Notes: a model not told the origin generated them from the sequence alone. 64,000 nucleotides of DNA from Paraconexibacter antarcticus (GCF_024220175.1 NZ_CP098502.1:1612001-1676000); one strand, 5' to 3'. Numbered from the stretch's first letter, positions 1-8,718 are shown. Numbers and translations: made by a program.

Positions 1-1
1 C

Positions 2-2143
2 TACGGAGACCCATCGCGGGCGCTCGGCGCGCAGTCACCGACGTGCGCCTACGCGCTAGACGCCGAGAGCCGCCGGGCCTGCCGAGCGAGCGGGTCCCCG
101 GCCCAGCCCCACCCACTCAGCGCCTACGGGCTCGACGTGCGGATCGGCTTCTCCGTCACCGACCCCGGAAAGACGTTCATGGGCGCGCTGCAAAGCCTCG
201 GTGCCGGACTGTGGATGGGTCTGCTGTATCTGATGAAGGCGGTCCTGCTACTGCTGGAGTGGGCCTTCTCCCTCGACCTCACACGGCAGGCCATGCCCTC
301 CGCGCGACGGACGCTCGCCCGGCTGCAGGGACAGGTGTTCGGCGATCCGTGGCTCATGCTCGCCATCACCCTCACCGGCCTCTGGGGTATGTGGCACGGC
401 CTCGTGCAGCGTCGAGCGGTCGAGACGCTCGGAGGCGTCGCCGCGACCGTGGCGCTGCTCGTCCTCGGCCTCGTGGTCATCAGCCGGCCCGCCGAGACGG
501 TCGGCCGCGCCGCCGCGTGGTCAAACGACGCCGGGCTCAGCGTCCTTGCGGCGGGGACGACCGGCACCGTCGACCAGCCGCGCCGTGCGCTCGCAGGCGC
601 GTTGCGCGGGGTCTTTCAGAACACGGTGCGGAACCCGTGGTGCGCGCTCGAGTTCGGCTCCGTGAACTACTGCGACACACGCCTCGACGATCCCGCGCGA
701 CCGACCACCGCCGAGCTGTGGCTCGCCTACCCCGCGCAGTCCTGGCAGCGCGACCGCCTCCACGGCGCGATGAAGCCGCCAAAGAAGGGCGGCGGCTTTG
801 ACCCGATCGGGGCGGCGAAGAGCGTGCTCGGCATGACCGACAACCGCAAGCTCCCAGACAGTGTCACCAAGCTCGTCCGGCGCGACCCGGAGGCGGCGAA
901 GATGCAGGAGGCCGGCGGCACGTTCCCGCGGATCGCGCTCCTCGGGACCGTGACCGTCGGGCTGCTCGGCGCGGTCGCCCTCTTTGCCTACATCGGGCTG
1001 AAGCTGCTGCTCGCCGCTGCGATGACGCTGCTGTTGCTCCTGATCGCCCCGGCGATGCTCATCGCCCCGGCGCTCGGCCAGAGCGGACGCAAGACGTTCA
1101 TCGCCTGGGGCCAGCGGCTCATCGGCGCGATCATCGCCAAGCTCGTCTACGCCGTCCTGCTCACCGTCGTGCTCGCGGCCAGCGAGGTCTTCACCGGCCT
1201 TGACCTCGGCTGGTTTGGCACCTGGCTCATGCTCGGCGCGTTCTGGTGGGGCGTCTTCCTCAAACGCCACGACCTCACCGGGTTCGTGACAGCCGGCGCA
1301 CCCTCCGTGCGGGGCGAAGGCACCGGTCACACCCTCTCGCAGGGCTACTACGCCTGGATGCTCGGCCGCAACCTGCGCCACGGAGCCGGCATGGCCCTGA
1401 GCCCGGCGCGCGGCGCCGCGCGAGCCGCAGTCGCCAGCCGGCGAGATGACCGGGCAGCGACCGCGGCGGCGCGCGCTGACATCGCCAGCGAGCACCTCGA
1501 TGCCCAGGGGCGACGTGCCCTCGGTGCGGAGCACGCGGAGGCCGAGCAGATCACCGAGCGGCGCGGCGCGCTCCAGCATGAGCTCGCCGCCACCGACCGC
1601 CGGCTCCGCGGCTTCGATGAAGGCCTGGCGGCAGCACGGGCGACGAAGGCCAGCGCTCCAACGCCGACCGCCGAGCAGCGCGCGCTGCTGGCGCGGCGGA
1701 CCGAACTTCGTGACCTGCTCGCGGCTCCAGAGGTCGAGCAGGCCGCGCAGCTGGTGCGGCACCGGCGGCGGACCGAAACGCTCACCGGCGAGCCCGTCTC
1801 GCAGCGCGACCTCGAGGTCTACCGTGCGCGACGTGGGCGCGAGCTCGACGCTGCGGCCGATCCGACAGACCCCCGTCACGTCGCCGCCGCAGGGATCGAC
1901 TCAGCGGACTTCGCGGCGGCCGCGCCGGAGGTTCGCACCGAGCTCACCGAGCAGGTCACCCGGCACCTTGAGCGCGAGCGCGCGCAGCACGCCGCCGCCG
2001 GCGGCGAGCCGCATAACTGTGGTGGCGGGATGCCGTGGGTCGATCCGGACGAGCTCCGCCGGCGCACCGCCGAGCACCGCGCACGTATCCGCGACGAGCG
2101 CCGCCGGCGCCGCGCGGGGGAGGGGGTGTACCGCCCACGATGA
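2..2143 (+). CDS. Type IV secretion membrane protein (VirB6/TrbL-like), 5' end outside window
   Basis: The reading frame is open from the first bases of the window with no stop, so the gene starts upstream; the GTG at 137 is only an internal candidate. About 713 residues are visible. The N-terminal half carries several hydrophobic segments, including a long one rich in Leu and Ala near positions 940-1080 and another pair near 1110-1260, as expected for a polytopic inner-membrane channel component. The C-terminal third (about 1430-2130) is charged and rich in Ala, Arg and Glu, probably helical or coiled coil and cytoplasmic. The stop overlaps the next start (ATGA), and the following genes encode a transglycosylase and a VirD4-type ATPase, which is the main reason for placing it in a conjugation machine. 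The family assignment rests on topology and context rather than on a diagnostic motif. Confidence 0.6.
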   Translation, partial: YGDPSRALGAQSPTCAYALDAESRRACRASGSPAQPHPLSAYGLDVRIGFSVTDPGKTFMGALQSLGAGLWMGLLYLMKAVLLLLEWAFSLDLTRQAMPSARRTLARLQGQVFGDPWLMLAITLTGLWGMWHGLVQRRAVETLGGVAATVALLVLGLVVISRPAETVGRAAAWSNDAGLSVLAAGTTGTVDQPRRALAGALRGVFQNTVRNPWCALEFGSVNYCDTRLDDPARPTTAELWLAYPAQSWQRDRLHGAMKPPKKGGGFDPIGAAKSVLGMTDNRKLPDSVTKLVRRDPEAAKMQEAGGTFPRIALLGTVTVGLLGAVALFAYIGLKLLLAAAMTLLLLLIAPAMLIAPALGQSGRKTFIAWGQRLIGAIIAKLVYAVLLTVVLAASEVFTGLDLGWFGTWLMLGAFWWGVFLKRHDLTGFVTAGAPSVRGEGTGHTLSQGYYAWMLGRNLRHGAGMALSPARGAARAAVASRRDDRAATAAARADIASEHLDAQGRRALGAEHAEAEQITERRGALQHELAATDRRLRGFDEGLAAARATKASAPTPTAEQRALLARRTELRDLLAAPEVEQAAQLVRHRRRTETLTGEPVSQRDLEVYRARRGRELDAAADPTDPRHVAAAGIDSADFAAAAPEVRTELTEQVTRHLERERAQHAAAGGEPHNCGGGMPWVDPDELRRRTAEHRARIRDERRRRRAGEGVYRPR

Positions 2144-3129
2144 GACGCGCCTCCCTCATCGTCCCGGTGGTTGTCGTCGCCGGGTTCGGGCTGTCCGCGG
2201 TGATGCTTGGCGGCTGGTTTCTCCTCGCCGCAGGCGCCACCGGCAACGCGGGGTGCGCGGAGACCGCGTCCCTCAAGAGCGACGAGATCCCGGCCGAGCT
2301 CGCGCCGATCTTCGCTGGCGCCGCCGCGCAGTACGGCTTCGGCCCGGACGGGGCGGCGATCCTCGCCGGGCTCACCAAGGTCGAATCTGACTTCGGGCGC
2401 AACCGGTCGACATCGAGCGCCGGCGCCGTGGGTTGGACGCAGTTCCTCCCCGACACCTGGCGCACCTACGGCGTGGATGCCGACGGCGACGGGCGACGCG
2501 ACCCGCAGGACGCCGCCGACGCGATCTACAGTACCGCGAACTACCTCCGCCACCTCGGCGCCCCCGGTGACTGGCACCGTGCGCTCTTCGGCTACAACCA
2601 CGCCGACTGGTACGTCACCAAGGTCCTCAACACCGCCAGGCAGCTCACCGCCCAGGGCCCGTCCGCGAGCCCCGTGATCGCGGAGACGTGCGGGACGGCT
2701 CCGGTGGCAATCGGCGGGCCGGTGCATCGCGTTTTCGGCGGCGGGCGACTCGTGCCGATCCCGGGCGCGGCGGGTATCACCGTCGACGAGCGCATCCTCC
2801 CGGACCTCCTCGCGCTCCAAGCCCGCTACCGCTTCAAAGTCACCGCCGGGTACGCCCCGACCGGGCACGCCGCAGACGGCGAGCACCCGCTCGGGCTCGC
2901 CGTCGACCTCGTCCCCGGCCCTGGCGGAAGCTGGGATGACATCGACGCACTCGCGCACTGGGCCGAACCGATCCAGAACCGACCGCGCCCACCGTTCCGC
3001 TGGGTCGGCTACGACGGTGACCCCGGACACGGGCGCGGCAACCACCTGCACCTCTCCTGGCGACACGCACCCGCCCCACCCGGCGCACGCCCAGTCACCT
3101 GGGTCCAAACCCTGGCAGGCGCACGATGA
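2140..3129 (+). CDS. Bifunctional lytic transglycosylase / M15-like peptidase of the conjugation system
   Basis: This 329-residue protein would open peptidoglycan for assembly of the transfer channel. The ATG at 2140 overlaps the upstream stop (ATGA) and gives an N-terminal signal anchor of about 25 hydrophobic residues. Residues about 55-170 match an SLT-type transglycosylase: the segment KVESDFGRN holds the likely catalytic Glu, followed by SSAGAVGWTQFLPDTW and the YNHADWYV tail. Residues about 240-320 look like a D-Ala-D-Ala/L,D carboxypeptidase of the M15 or VanY type, with GEHPLGLAVD and a terminal NHLHLSW that could supply zinc ligands. Paired hydrolase domains are known in actinobacterial conjugative elements. 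An in-frame start further upstream at 2035 would read through the preceding gene and was rejected. Confidence 0.8.
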   Translation: MRRASLIVPVVVVAGFGLSAVMLGGWFLLAAGATGNAGCAETASLKSDEIPAELAPIFAGAAAQYGFGPDGAAILAGLTKVESDFGRNRSTSSAGAVGWTQFLPDTWRTYGVDADGDGRRDPQDAADAIYSTANYLRHLGAPGDWHRALFGYNHADWYVTKVLNTARQLTAQGPSASPVIAETCGTAPVAIGGPVHRVFGGGRLVPIPGAAGITVDERILPDLLALQARYRFKVTAGYAPTGHAADGEHPLGLAVDLVPGPGGSWDDIDALAHWAEPIQNRPRPPFRWVGYDGDPGHGRGNHLHLSWRHAPAPPGARPVTWVQTLAGAR

Positions 3130-3359
3130 GACGCGCGGCGCTCGGGTGCCTTCTGCTCACTGCTCCGCTCGCGGCGCTCCATCCCCGGGCGGCGATCTGC
3201 GCGGTCGTGCTCTGCACCGCACTGGCCCTCGTCGCTCGCCTTGAGGTCGCGATCGCCGTCTGCGTCGTCCTTCTGATCGGTGCATCCCTCGGCCTCCGCA
3301 TCGACGCGGCGCCCCACAGCCCACCACCACCACCACCACGAGCAGGCCACCAGCGATGA
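3126..3359 (+). CDS. Small membrane protein in the conjugation operon
   Basis: This 77-residue protein has two hydrophobic segments (about residues 5-30 and 32-55) and a His/Pro-rich C-terminal tail. The ATG overlaps the stop of the transglycosylase gene, and its own stop overlaps the next ATG at 3356, so it is tightly coupled in translation. No family is recognised. Its position next to a VirD4-like gene suggests an accessory component of the transfer channel, which is inference from context only. Confidence 0.55.
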   Translation: MRRAALGCLLLTAPLAALHPRAAICAVVLCTALALVARLEVAIAVCVVLLIGASLGLRIDAAPHSPPPPPPRAGHQR

Positions 3360-4912
3360 CCACGAAGAACGACCCCGAACCGATCGAAGGCCTCGGAACT
3401 ATCGCCGCCGTCGTCGTTGGGGCGCTCATCGTCGCCTGGCTCATCCCGGCGGCCGTCACCCTCGCGTACGTCGGGAAGGGGCCACACCTCAGCGTCTTCC
3501 AAGCCGGGGGCGCTGGCCTGCGTCTGCTCGCGGGCGGACACCTCGCCGACCCGGCATCGGCGTACCCAGCTCTCACCCAGACCCGCATGCCGACCGCCGC
3601 CGCCTGGTGGGCGGCCGCCGGGGCCTTCGTCGTCGTATGCGGCTGCGTCGTCACAGCGCTCGTGACGAAGGTCGAACCCGCGATGGCGCGCGATCGACTC
3701 GGACGACGCCCCTACGACTGGCGCGGGTCACGCCCGCGCGCGTGGGCGCGCCCCCGCGACCACCGTGCCGGCGCGCACGGCGGGGCTCGTCGCGGCTTCG
3801 CCGTCGGCCGCATCGACGGCCGCCCGCTCTTCACCGACGAGGAAGCCCACGTCACCGTGATCGCCCCGACCCGCGCGGGAAAGACCACACGATGCGTCGT
3901 GCCATGGCTACTCGAACACGACGGCCCGACAGTCGTCACCAGCACCAAACGCGACGTGCTCGAACTCGCCGCCGGTCGCGCCCACGAGGAGCGGAAGGTC
4001 TGGGTCTTTGACCCGTTCTCCGACGACTCAACGTCATGGACACCGATCGCCGGCTGCGAAGAGTGGTCCCACGCCCTTCGTCAAGGACAGTGGCTCGCCG
4101 ATGCGACGACCGACGGCGACTCCTCAGTCGCTCGGTACTGGCAAGGCGAAGCGGCAAAGCTCCTTGCGCCATTGCTCCACGCCGCGGCGCTTGAGCACGC
4201 CGACCTCGACCGCGTCCTCGAATGGGTCGACACACAGGACACCCAGGCACCGATGGTGCTGCTCGCCGGAGCCCGAGCGATGCCCGCCGCCCGACAGCTC
4301 CGCGCCGTCGCCGACCTCGACCCCCGCAACCGCGGCACCACCTACATGTCGGCCGGGTCCGTCCTCGCCGCCTACCGCTACCCCGAAGTCGCCCGCCACC
4401 TCGGCCACGACTTCAACGTAGACGCCTTTCTCGGCTCCCGCGACGACACGTTGTTCCTGATCGCAGCGGAGCGCCACCAAGCACTGCTCGCGCCCGTGAT
4501 CGTCTCCCTCATCTCGTCGCTCATCCACACAGCCATCGAGTCCGGCGAGTTCCGCAACGCCGATCGGCGTCTGCGGATCCTGCTCGACGAGGCCGCCAAC
4601 ATCGCCCCACTGCACGACCTCCCGCGCATGCTCTCGCAAGCCGCCGGACACGGCGTCCGCATCGCCACCATCTGGCAATCGCTAGCTCAAATGCGCGAGC
4701 GCCACGGCCACGGCGCCGAGACCATCCTCGCCAACTCCTCCGCCAAGCTCTTCATGGGATCGATCACGGACGCCCCGACACGCGCGTACATCACCGACCT
4801 CCTTGAGCCGTCCCGGGATCGACGGGGACTTCTGAAACAGGCATTCGGTCTGTTGAGAGGAAGTACGTGGTCATATGGCTCGTGGAAGGAAGTACCCGCC
4901 GGAGTTGCGTGA
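3356..4912 (+). pseudogene. Type IV coupling protein (VirD4/TraG-like), 5' part, interrupted by IS3-family element
   Basis: The product would be the hexameric ATPase that brings DNA to the conjugation channel. Two N-terminal membrane segments (about residues 13-40 and 80-105) are followed by a P-loop APTRAGKTT near residue 170, a Walker B-like LRILLDEAANIAP near residue 405 and the family segment IWQSLAQMRERHG near residue 440. The native reading frame runs to 4803. From 4804 it reads into the left end of an insertion sequence and stops at 4912 with a foreign tail. Removing the insertion and one CCT repeat restores a perfect frame into 6117-6276, giving a 535-residue protein. The N-terminal 482 residues carry both ATPase motifs, but the missing C-terminus makes function doubtful. 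Confidence 0.88.
4801..4803. repeat. Target site duplication CCT, left copy
   Basis: The three bases CCT just before the left inverted repeat are repeated directly after the right inverted repeat at 6114-6116. Three-base duplications are normal for the IS3 family. The restored coupling-protein frame supports this as the true insertion point. Confidence 0.8.
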
Positions 4913-5177
4913 GCGGGCCGTCAAGACGGTGCTGGAGTCCGGGCGTCCGATCGCGCAGGTCGCCCGCGACCTGGACGTGCACAAGGAGTCGCTTCGGAAC
5001 TGGGTGCGGCTCGCCGAGGCCGACGCCGGAACGCGCAGCGACGTGCTGAACACGGTCGAGCGCGACCGGATGCGTCTGCTCGAACGTGAGGTCAAGGAAC
5101 TGCGGCGGCAGAACGAGATCCTCAAGGCCGCTTCGGTGTTTTTCGCCAAGGAGCTCGACGGGACCCCGCGGAGGTGA
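4875..5177 (+). CDS. IS3-family transposase OrfA
   Basis: This 100-residue protein has an N-terminal helix-turn-helix of the IS3/IS911 OrfA type (ELRERAVKTV, then IAQVARDLDVHKESLRNWV) for binding the element ends. The C-terminal part is leucine-rich and probably a coiled coil (LLEREVKELRRQNEILKAAS) for dimerisation. The ending VFFAKELDG is typical just before the OrfA/OrfB junction. It overlaps OrfB by four bases (GTGA). An OrfAB fusion by frameshifting is common in this family, but no clear A6G slippery site was seen. Confidence 0.9.
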   Translation: MARGRKYPPELRERAVKTVLESGRPIAQVARDLDVHKESLRNWVRLAEADAGTRSDVLNTVERDRMRLLEREVKELRRQNEILKAASVFFAKELDGTPRR

Positions 5178-6064
5178 GCGCCTTCATCGAAAAGCAGCGG
5201 GCGGCCGGCTTCGCTGTCGAGCTCACCTGCCGCACCCTCGGGACCTCGCCCTCGGCGTTCTACCAGCGCGCGACCGGGGTGTTGTCGACCCGCGCGCAGG
5301 AAGACGCCGTGTTGCTCGAGCAAATCCGGGCGGTGTACCGCGCCAACTACGAGGCGTACGGATCGCTGCGCGTGTGGAAGGCGCTGCGCCGTCAGGGCGT
5401 GCAGGTCGGCCGCGGCCGCGTTGAGCGGCTCATGGCAGCGGACGGTCTGATCGGGGCCAAGCGCCGCGGCCGAGCGTGGAAGACCACGGTCGCTGACCCG
5501 GCCGGCTCAGGGCGACCGGACCTGGTCAACCGCCAGTTCACCGCGACCCGGCCGGACGCGCTGTGGATCGCCGACTTCACGTATCTAAAGTCGTGGGAGG
5601 GCGTGGGGTTCTTCAGCTTCGTCCTTGACGTCTACTCCCGCCGGGTCGTCGGCTGGCAGCTCGCCGGCCACATGCGCACCGACCTCGTGCTCGACGCGCT
5701 GAAGATGGCCTTGGGCACCCGCCGACACGGCGCCGATCTACAACTTATCCATCATTCGGACAGGGGATCGCAATACACGAGCTTCGACTTCACCCAAGCG
5801 CTCCTGGACAACGACGTGCTCGGCTCGCTCGGCTCGACCGGTGACGCGTACGACAACGCGATGGCCGAGAGCTTCGTGGACAGCTTCAAGACCGAGCTGA
5901 TCCGCGACCGCGTCTGGCAAACCCGCACCCAACTGGAGCTCGCCGTTGTGGAGTGGGTCGGCTGGTACAACCACGACCGCCTGCACTCCGCGATCGGTCA
6001 CATCCCGCCCGTCGAATTCGAGACCCTCTACGCGATACGGTCCGGCTCACCCCTCTCCCACTGA
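5174..6064 (+). CDS. IS3-family transposase OrfB (DDE integrase core)
   Basis: This 296-residue protein is the catalytic transposase. An N-terminal HTH_21-like region (LEQIRAVYRANYEAYGSLRV) precedes the rve core. The acidic triad is visible as IADFTYL, HSDRGSQYTS and MAESFVDSFKTELI, and the C-terminal LHSAIGHIPPVEFE is characteristic. The start is GTG at 5174, overlapping the OrfA stop, so translation is either coupled or through a programmed frameshift. No stop or missing catalytic residue is seen, so the protein should be active. Confidence 0.92.
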   Translation: MSAFIEKQRAAGFAVELTCRTLGTSPSAFYQRATGVLSTRAQEDAVLLEQIRAVYRANYEAYGSLRVWKALRRQGVQVGRGRVERLMAADGLIGAKRRGRAWKTTVADPAGSGRPDLVNRQFTATRPDALWIADFTYLKSWEGVGFFSFVLDVYSRRVVGWQLAGHMRTDLVLDALKMALGTRRHGADLQLIHHSDRGSQYTSFDFTQALLDNDVLGSLGSTGDAYDNAMAESFVDSFKTELIRDRVWQTRTQLELAVVEWVGWYNHDRLHSAIGHIPPVEFETLYAIRSGSPLSH

Positions 6065-6113
6065 CGAGAGAGGAAACCCAAACAACAAGTCTCCGTGAAA
6101 CCGGGACGGCTCA

Positions 6114-6116
6114 CCT
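6114..6116. repeat. Target site duplication CCT, right copy
   Basis: This is the right copy of the CCT repeat adjoining the right inverted repeat of the IS3-family element; it matches 4801-4803. Confidence 0.8.
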
Positions 6117-6276
6117 CGGGGAGGAGACCAACACGGACAACTCACGGGGGAGACACCGCGTGACGTCGGCTGCCCTTCAGCAGGCGGAAGCCGGACGGGC
6201 ACTCGTAATCAGCGGTTCGCGCCTACCGACCATGGTCCAGCTCGAGGCGGCGGGTGCGCCGCGCCCAAAACGCTGA
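6117..6276 (+). pseudogene. VirD4/TraG-like coupling protein, 3' remnant right of the IS element
   Basis: This segment is the displaced C-terminus of the coupling protein. After the ATDLL-type segment at the left junction (ITDLL, ending at 4803), the frame continues here as GEETNTDNSRGRHRV and ends with SRLPTMVQLEAAGAPRPKR and a stop at 6274-6276. It lacks its own credible start. The perfect in-frame continuity across the insertion is the strongest evidence that the insertion broke a working gene without further decay. Confidence 0.88.
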
Positions 6277-6431
6277 GATCACGCGGGAGCAGCACTTTGC
6301 CTGCGGCCCGAGCGACAACACCGACGGGGTCCATGCCACGTCTAGCGCAGCCGGCGACCCACGGTTGGGCGGCTCCGTTACGGTCATATTGTGAGAGTCA
6401 TTGGTGCGGTCCGAGCGGCAGCGGGCCAGCA

Positions 6432-8132
6432 ATGAGGTTGATGGGTTATGCGTGTCGTCACCCGGAGCCGCCTGTCCGCGAGGCGTTCATCCCGCTGGGC
6501 GAGTTGACCGTACTGCTCGGTCCCAACGACTCCGGCAAAAGCACAATCTTGCGCGCAATCGTGCGCGACCTGGCCGGCGGTCATTTCGGCGCGGACGCCG
6601 AGCGAAATACGCTCATCGGAGGGGTCTTCTACGTCGAGGTCTCCGACGAAGATCTGAACGCCGTCATCCGCGAAGGAAGCCAGTGGCGCCGGCGTGGAGG
6701 GCATGGCGAGGTCCGAAGCGCGCAGCGCCCGCCCTGGGAGAGTGGACTGTGGTCGGTCAAGGACGAGGACGACCTGACCCGCGAGAGATTGCTGGACCTG
6801 CTCGGGCAACGTGCGACGAATGACACAGCGGTCCGAGATCGCATCGTCGCGCGGCTAAGCACTTCGCGGATCCTCGCAATCGAGTGCGCTGGGCGGAACG
6901 ACGGCGGCCTGCGCGTCTGGAACGCCTATTGGTGCCTGCCGAACCTGGACGAGCTCGACCACGACGATTCCGCCGCCGTCAATGCGTCGGACGTCCAGCC
7001 CTACAAACGGCGTCGCGAGAAGGAAGCCGGTGGTCTCAGCGCCATCGGAGTGGGGACCTACCGCGTTTTTCACGGGACCCCGTCGCACCTTTACGTCCCT
7101 GGGGCCCCGGTTGCGATCGCTTCGCTTGGCGCCCTGTCGAGCGTCGGAATGCCTAGTGGCCTCGTAGCCCCCGCCGACTTCGCCGAGCTTCGTGACGCCG
7201 TCAGCACCAGCTCCACCGCGATGATCAACATGATGGTCCGCGGCATCGACGATGCGTCGAGGGACGACGAGTTCGACGCTCAGGAGGAGGCCGGACGTGC
7301 CGCACCGCGTGCGTGGCTCAACGAGCGCGATGGCTGGGTTGGCCTCTCGGACGAAGCCATAGCCGCGGCCGACTTCGTCTCCAGGGCGGCGACGCGACTC
7401 CTGCCGTCCTTCCTGGCTGACCGCTATCGCATCGAAGTGGTGATCGCTGACGTCGACGAATGGTTCGCCGCTGACCCGCTCCGGGTGATGATGCGACCCC
7501 CGTCCCCTGTGGGCTTGATCGAAGACTTCCCGATCGAGGATGTAGCCGACGGCTACCGCGTTTGGGTGCAGCTGGCTCTTCTCAATGCTCTGGAGGACGC
7601 CAGCCGGGTAACCCGCTTGCTCGGAGAGGTTGCTGGGGACGTCTACGACCAGCACATCGAGGCGTCACATGCGTATCAGGAGGGCCGCGGCGAGGACGGC
7701 GACGCCGCCAACGAGGCGGCACGGGATTCGGAGCGCAGATTTGACGCCGTGGTGAACGAGCTCAAAGCCCTCGAGGCCAGCACCGGGGACGGCTGGGTTA
7801 GCGGTGATCTCGAGCACGCGCTCCAAGACGTGCCGGGCGACGATTGGACGCGACGCGGCAGCCGAGATCGGAGGTTGCTCGTTGTCGACGAGCCAGAGCG
7901 CCACCTTCAGCCCCGGCTGCAGCGTGAGGCGGCCAAGTGGCTCGGCGAACTGGCAGCTCGGCGCCACGCCCCGCTGCTAGTCGCAACCCACTCGTCGGCC
8001 TTCCTCACGCTGCCCGGCGACTCTGCAACCTACGTCTCGGTGCACCGCTCCGCAGAAGTGCTGCGGGTTGGCTCGTTCGATCCTAGATGGTTCGTTCCAC
8101 GGCGGGGGCGGAGGAGTCGGGTAGGCAGGTGA
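6432..8132 (+). CDS. AAA family ATPase (OLD/RecF-like ABC ATPase fold), mobile-element cargo
   Basis: This 566-residue ATPase has a P-loop GPNDSGKST near residue 32 and a distant ABC-type C-terminal motor. The Walker B segment LLVVDEPERHLQPRL is near residue 482 and is followed by a switch histidine in LLVATHSSAFL. The central about 400 residues contain no motif I recognise. The split head with a long insertion is typical of OLD-family and related AAA proteins, several of which act in phage defence. There is no obvious TOPRIM or HNH nuclease domain, and no partner gene follows. I chose the ATG at 6432 because residues from there match the family start (Ser/Pro, then a beta strand before the P-loop); the in-frame ATG at 6297 would add an unrelated tail. 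It lies just behind the conjugation genes, so it is probably element cargo. Confidence 0.75.
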   Translation: MRLMGYACRHPEPPVREAFIPLGELTVLLGPNDSGKSTILRAIVRDLAGGHFGADAERNTLIGGVFYVEVSDEDLNAVIREGSQWRRRGGHGEVRSAQRPPWESGLWSVKDEDDLTRERLLDLLGQRATNDTAVRDRIVARLSTSRILAIECAGRNDGGLRVWNAYWCLPNLDELDHDDSAAVNASDVQPYKRRREKEAGGLSAIGVGTYRVFHGTPSHLYVPGAPVAIASLGALSSVGMPSGLVAPADFAELRDAVSTSSTAMINMMVRGIDDASRDDEFDAQEEAGRAAPRAWLNERDGWVGLSDEAIAAADFVSRAATRLLPSFLADRYRIEVVIADVDEWFAADPLRVMMRPPSPVGLIEDFPIEDVADGYRVWVQLALLNALEDASRVTRLLGEVAGDVYDQHIEASHAYQEGRGEDGDAANEAARDSERRFDAVVNELKALEASTGDGWVSGDLEHALQDVPGDDWTRRGSRDRRLLVVDEPERHLQPRLQREAAKWLGELAARRHAPLLVATHSSAFLTLPGDSATYVSVHRSAEVLRVGSFDPRWFVPRRGRRSRVGR

Positions 8133-8193
8133 CATAAGCAGGCAGGTCGAAGTCGGCGGTGCTATCTCGCCAACGCCGACCCTGGGGGCCTCG

Positions 8194-8295
8194 ATGGACG
8201 CCGACCTCGACCTGCTGCTGATCGCTGTTTACTGCACCTGCGACGATCTCCTGCCTGCGAAGGGCAAGAACGCCAAACGGATCACTGAGGCCGAG
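8194..8295 (+). pseudogene. Transposase N-terminal fragment (IS982-like)
   Basis: Thirty-four codons from ATG 8194 read as the start of a DDE transposase of the IS982 or similar type (DLDLLLIAVYCTCDDLLP, then RITEAE). The similarity stops abruptly at about 8295, where the sequence becomes the antisense of a dienelactone hydrolase start. The rest of the transposase is absent. It is a remnant of an older insertion at the edge of the mobile region; the family name is from memory of the N-terminal pattern and is tentative. Confidence 0.5.
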
Positions 8296-8400
8296 GGCGT
8301 CGTGCACGACGACGACGCCGGGCCACGGTCCGTCGCCGGGAGGGACTGCGAGGTGAGCCGGTCGTGGGCCGGCGGCGGAGGCATAGGTGAGATCAGCCAT
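8278..8400 (-). pseudogene. Dienelactone hydrolase family, N-terminal fragment
   Basis: Reading leftwards from an ATG at 8400 with a good Shine-Dalgarno sequence (AAGGAG, five bases upstream), about 40 residues match the start of a dienelactone hydrolase. The pattern RPAHLAVP...PWPGVVVVHDALGLSD is the usual first strand and oxyanion region. Homology ends at about 8280, where the transposase fragment on the other strand begins. The catalytic Cys/Asp/His part is missing, so the gene is dead. The intact start and ribosome site show it was once a real gene truncated from its 3' side. Confidence 0.6.
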
Positions 8401-8718
8401 CACAGCTCCTTGCAGTCGACGCTCGCGGGTCGCGCGTCCGTCGGACTCCGCAGTGAACGTCGCGGCTCACGGCTGACGACAACGCCGGTCGTGACCGGGC
8501 GCCCGAGGTCGCGCGATGCCGTGCTGGTGCGCTGTCCGGGGCCGTGTTCATCGCGGTTGACGGGACACGGCGCGGCTCCGACGAATCTCGGAGCGATGGC
8601 GGGAAGCGCGTGGTCCTTGTTGCGGCGGTCGGCCGTCCGGTGGGAATGTACTGAACGGTGGGGTTCAGGTGATCCGGTCCGGTTGAGCGTGGCGCGAACG
8701 CTTCTCACCGCGATGGGC
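8401..8718. other. Region without a recognisable gene
   Basis: Between the dienelactone hydrolase fragment and the LmeA-like fragment I see no convincing coding sequence. A minus-strand frame over 8400-8708 is open, but its composition (many Arg, Ser, Pro and no hydrophobic core) looks like a shadow frame. The upstream control region of the truncated hydrolase should lie at its left edge. Confidence 0.4.

Larger units (their letters stand above)
4804..6113 (+). mobile_element. IS3-family insertion sequence, complete, 1310 bp
   Basis: The element begins with TGAGCCGTCCCGG at 4804-4816 and ends with its exact reverse complement at 6101-6113. Weaker similarity continues inward (ACGG-GACTT). The ends are TG...CA, as usual for IS3. 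It carries a helix-turn-helix OrfA and a DDE OrfB, both intact, and is flanked by the 3-bp direct repeat CCT. It lies inside a VirD4-type gene. Perfect terminal repeats, intact transposase genes and a clean target duplication point to a recent and possibly still mobile insertion. Confidence 0.93.

Noticed and set aside
521..1879. Long minus-strand open frame opposite the secretion membrane protein
   Set aside because: GC-rich DNA leaves long antisense frames open; this one has no recognisable domain and lies wholly opposite a gene with clear membrane segments.
5131..5150. Programmed frameshift site in the IS3-family element
   Set aside because: A run of five T lies near the OrfA end, but it does not match the usual slippery heptamer; the GTGA overlap may suffice for translation.
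8400..8708. Minus-strand open frame of 102 codons
   Set aside because: Composition is low-hydrophobic and Arg/Ser/Pro-rich, there is no ribosome site, and it lies between two gene fragments.
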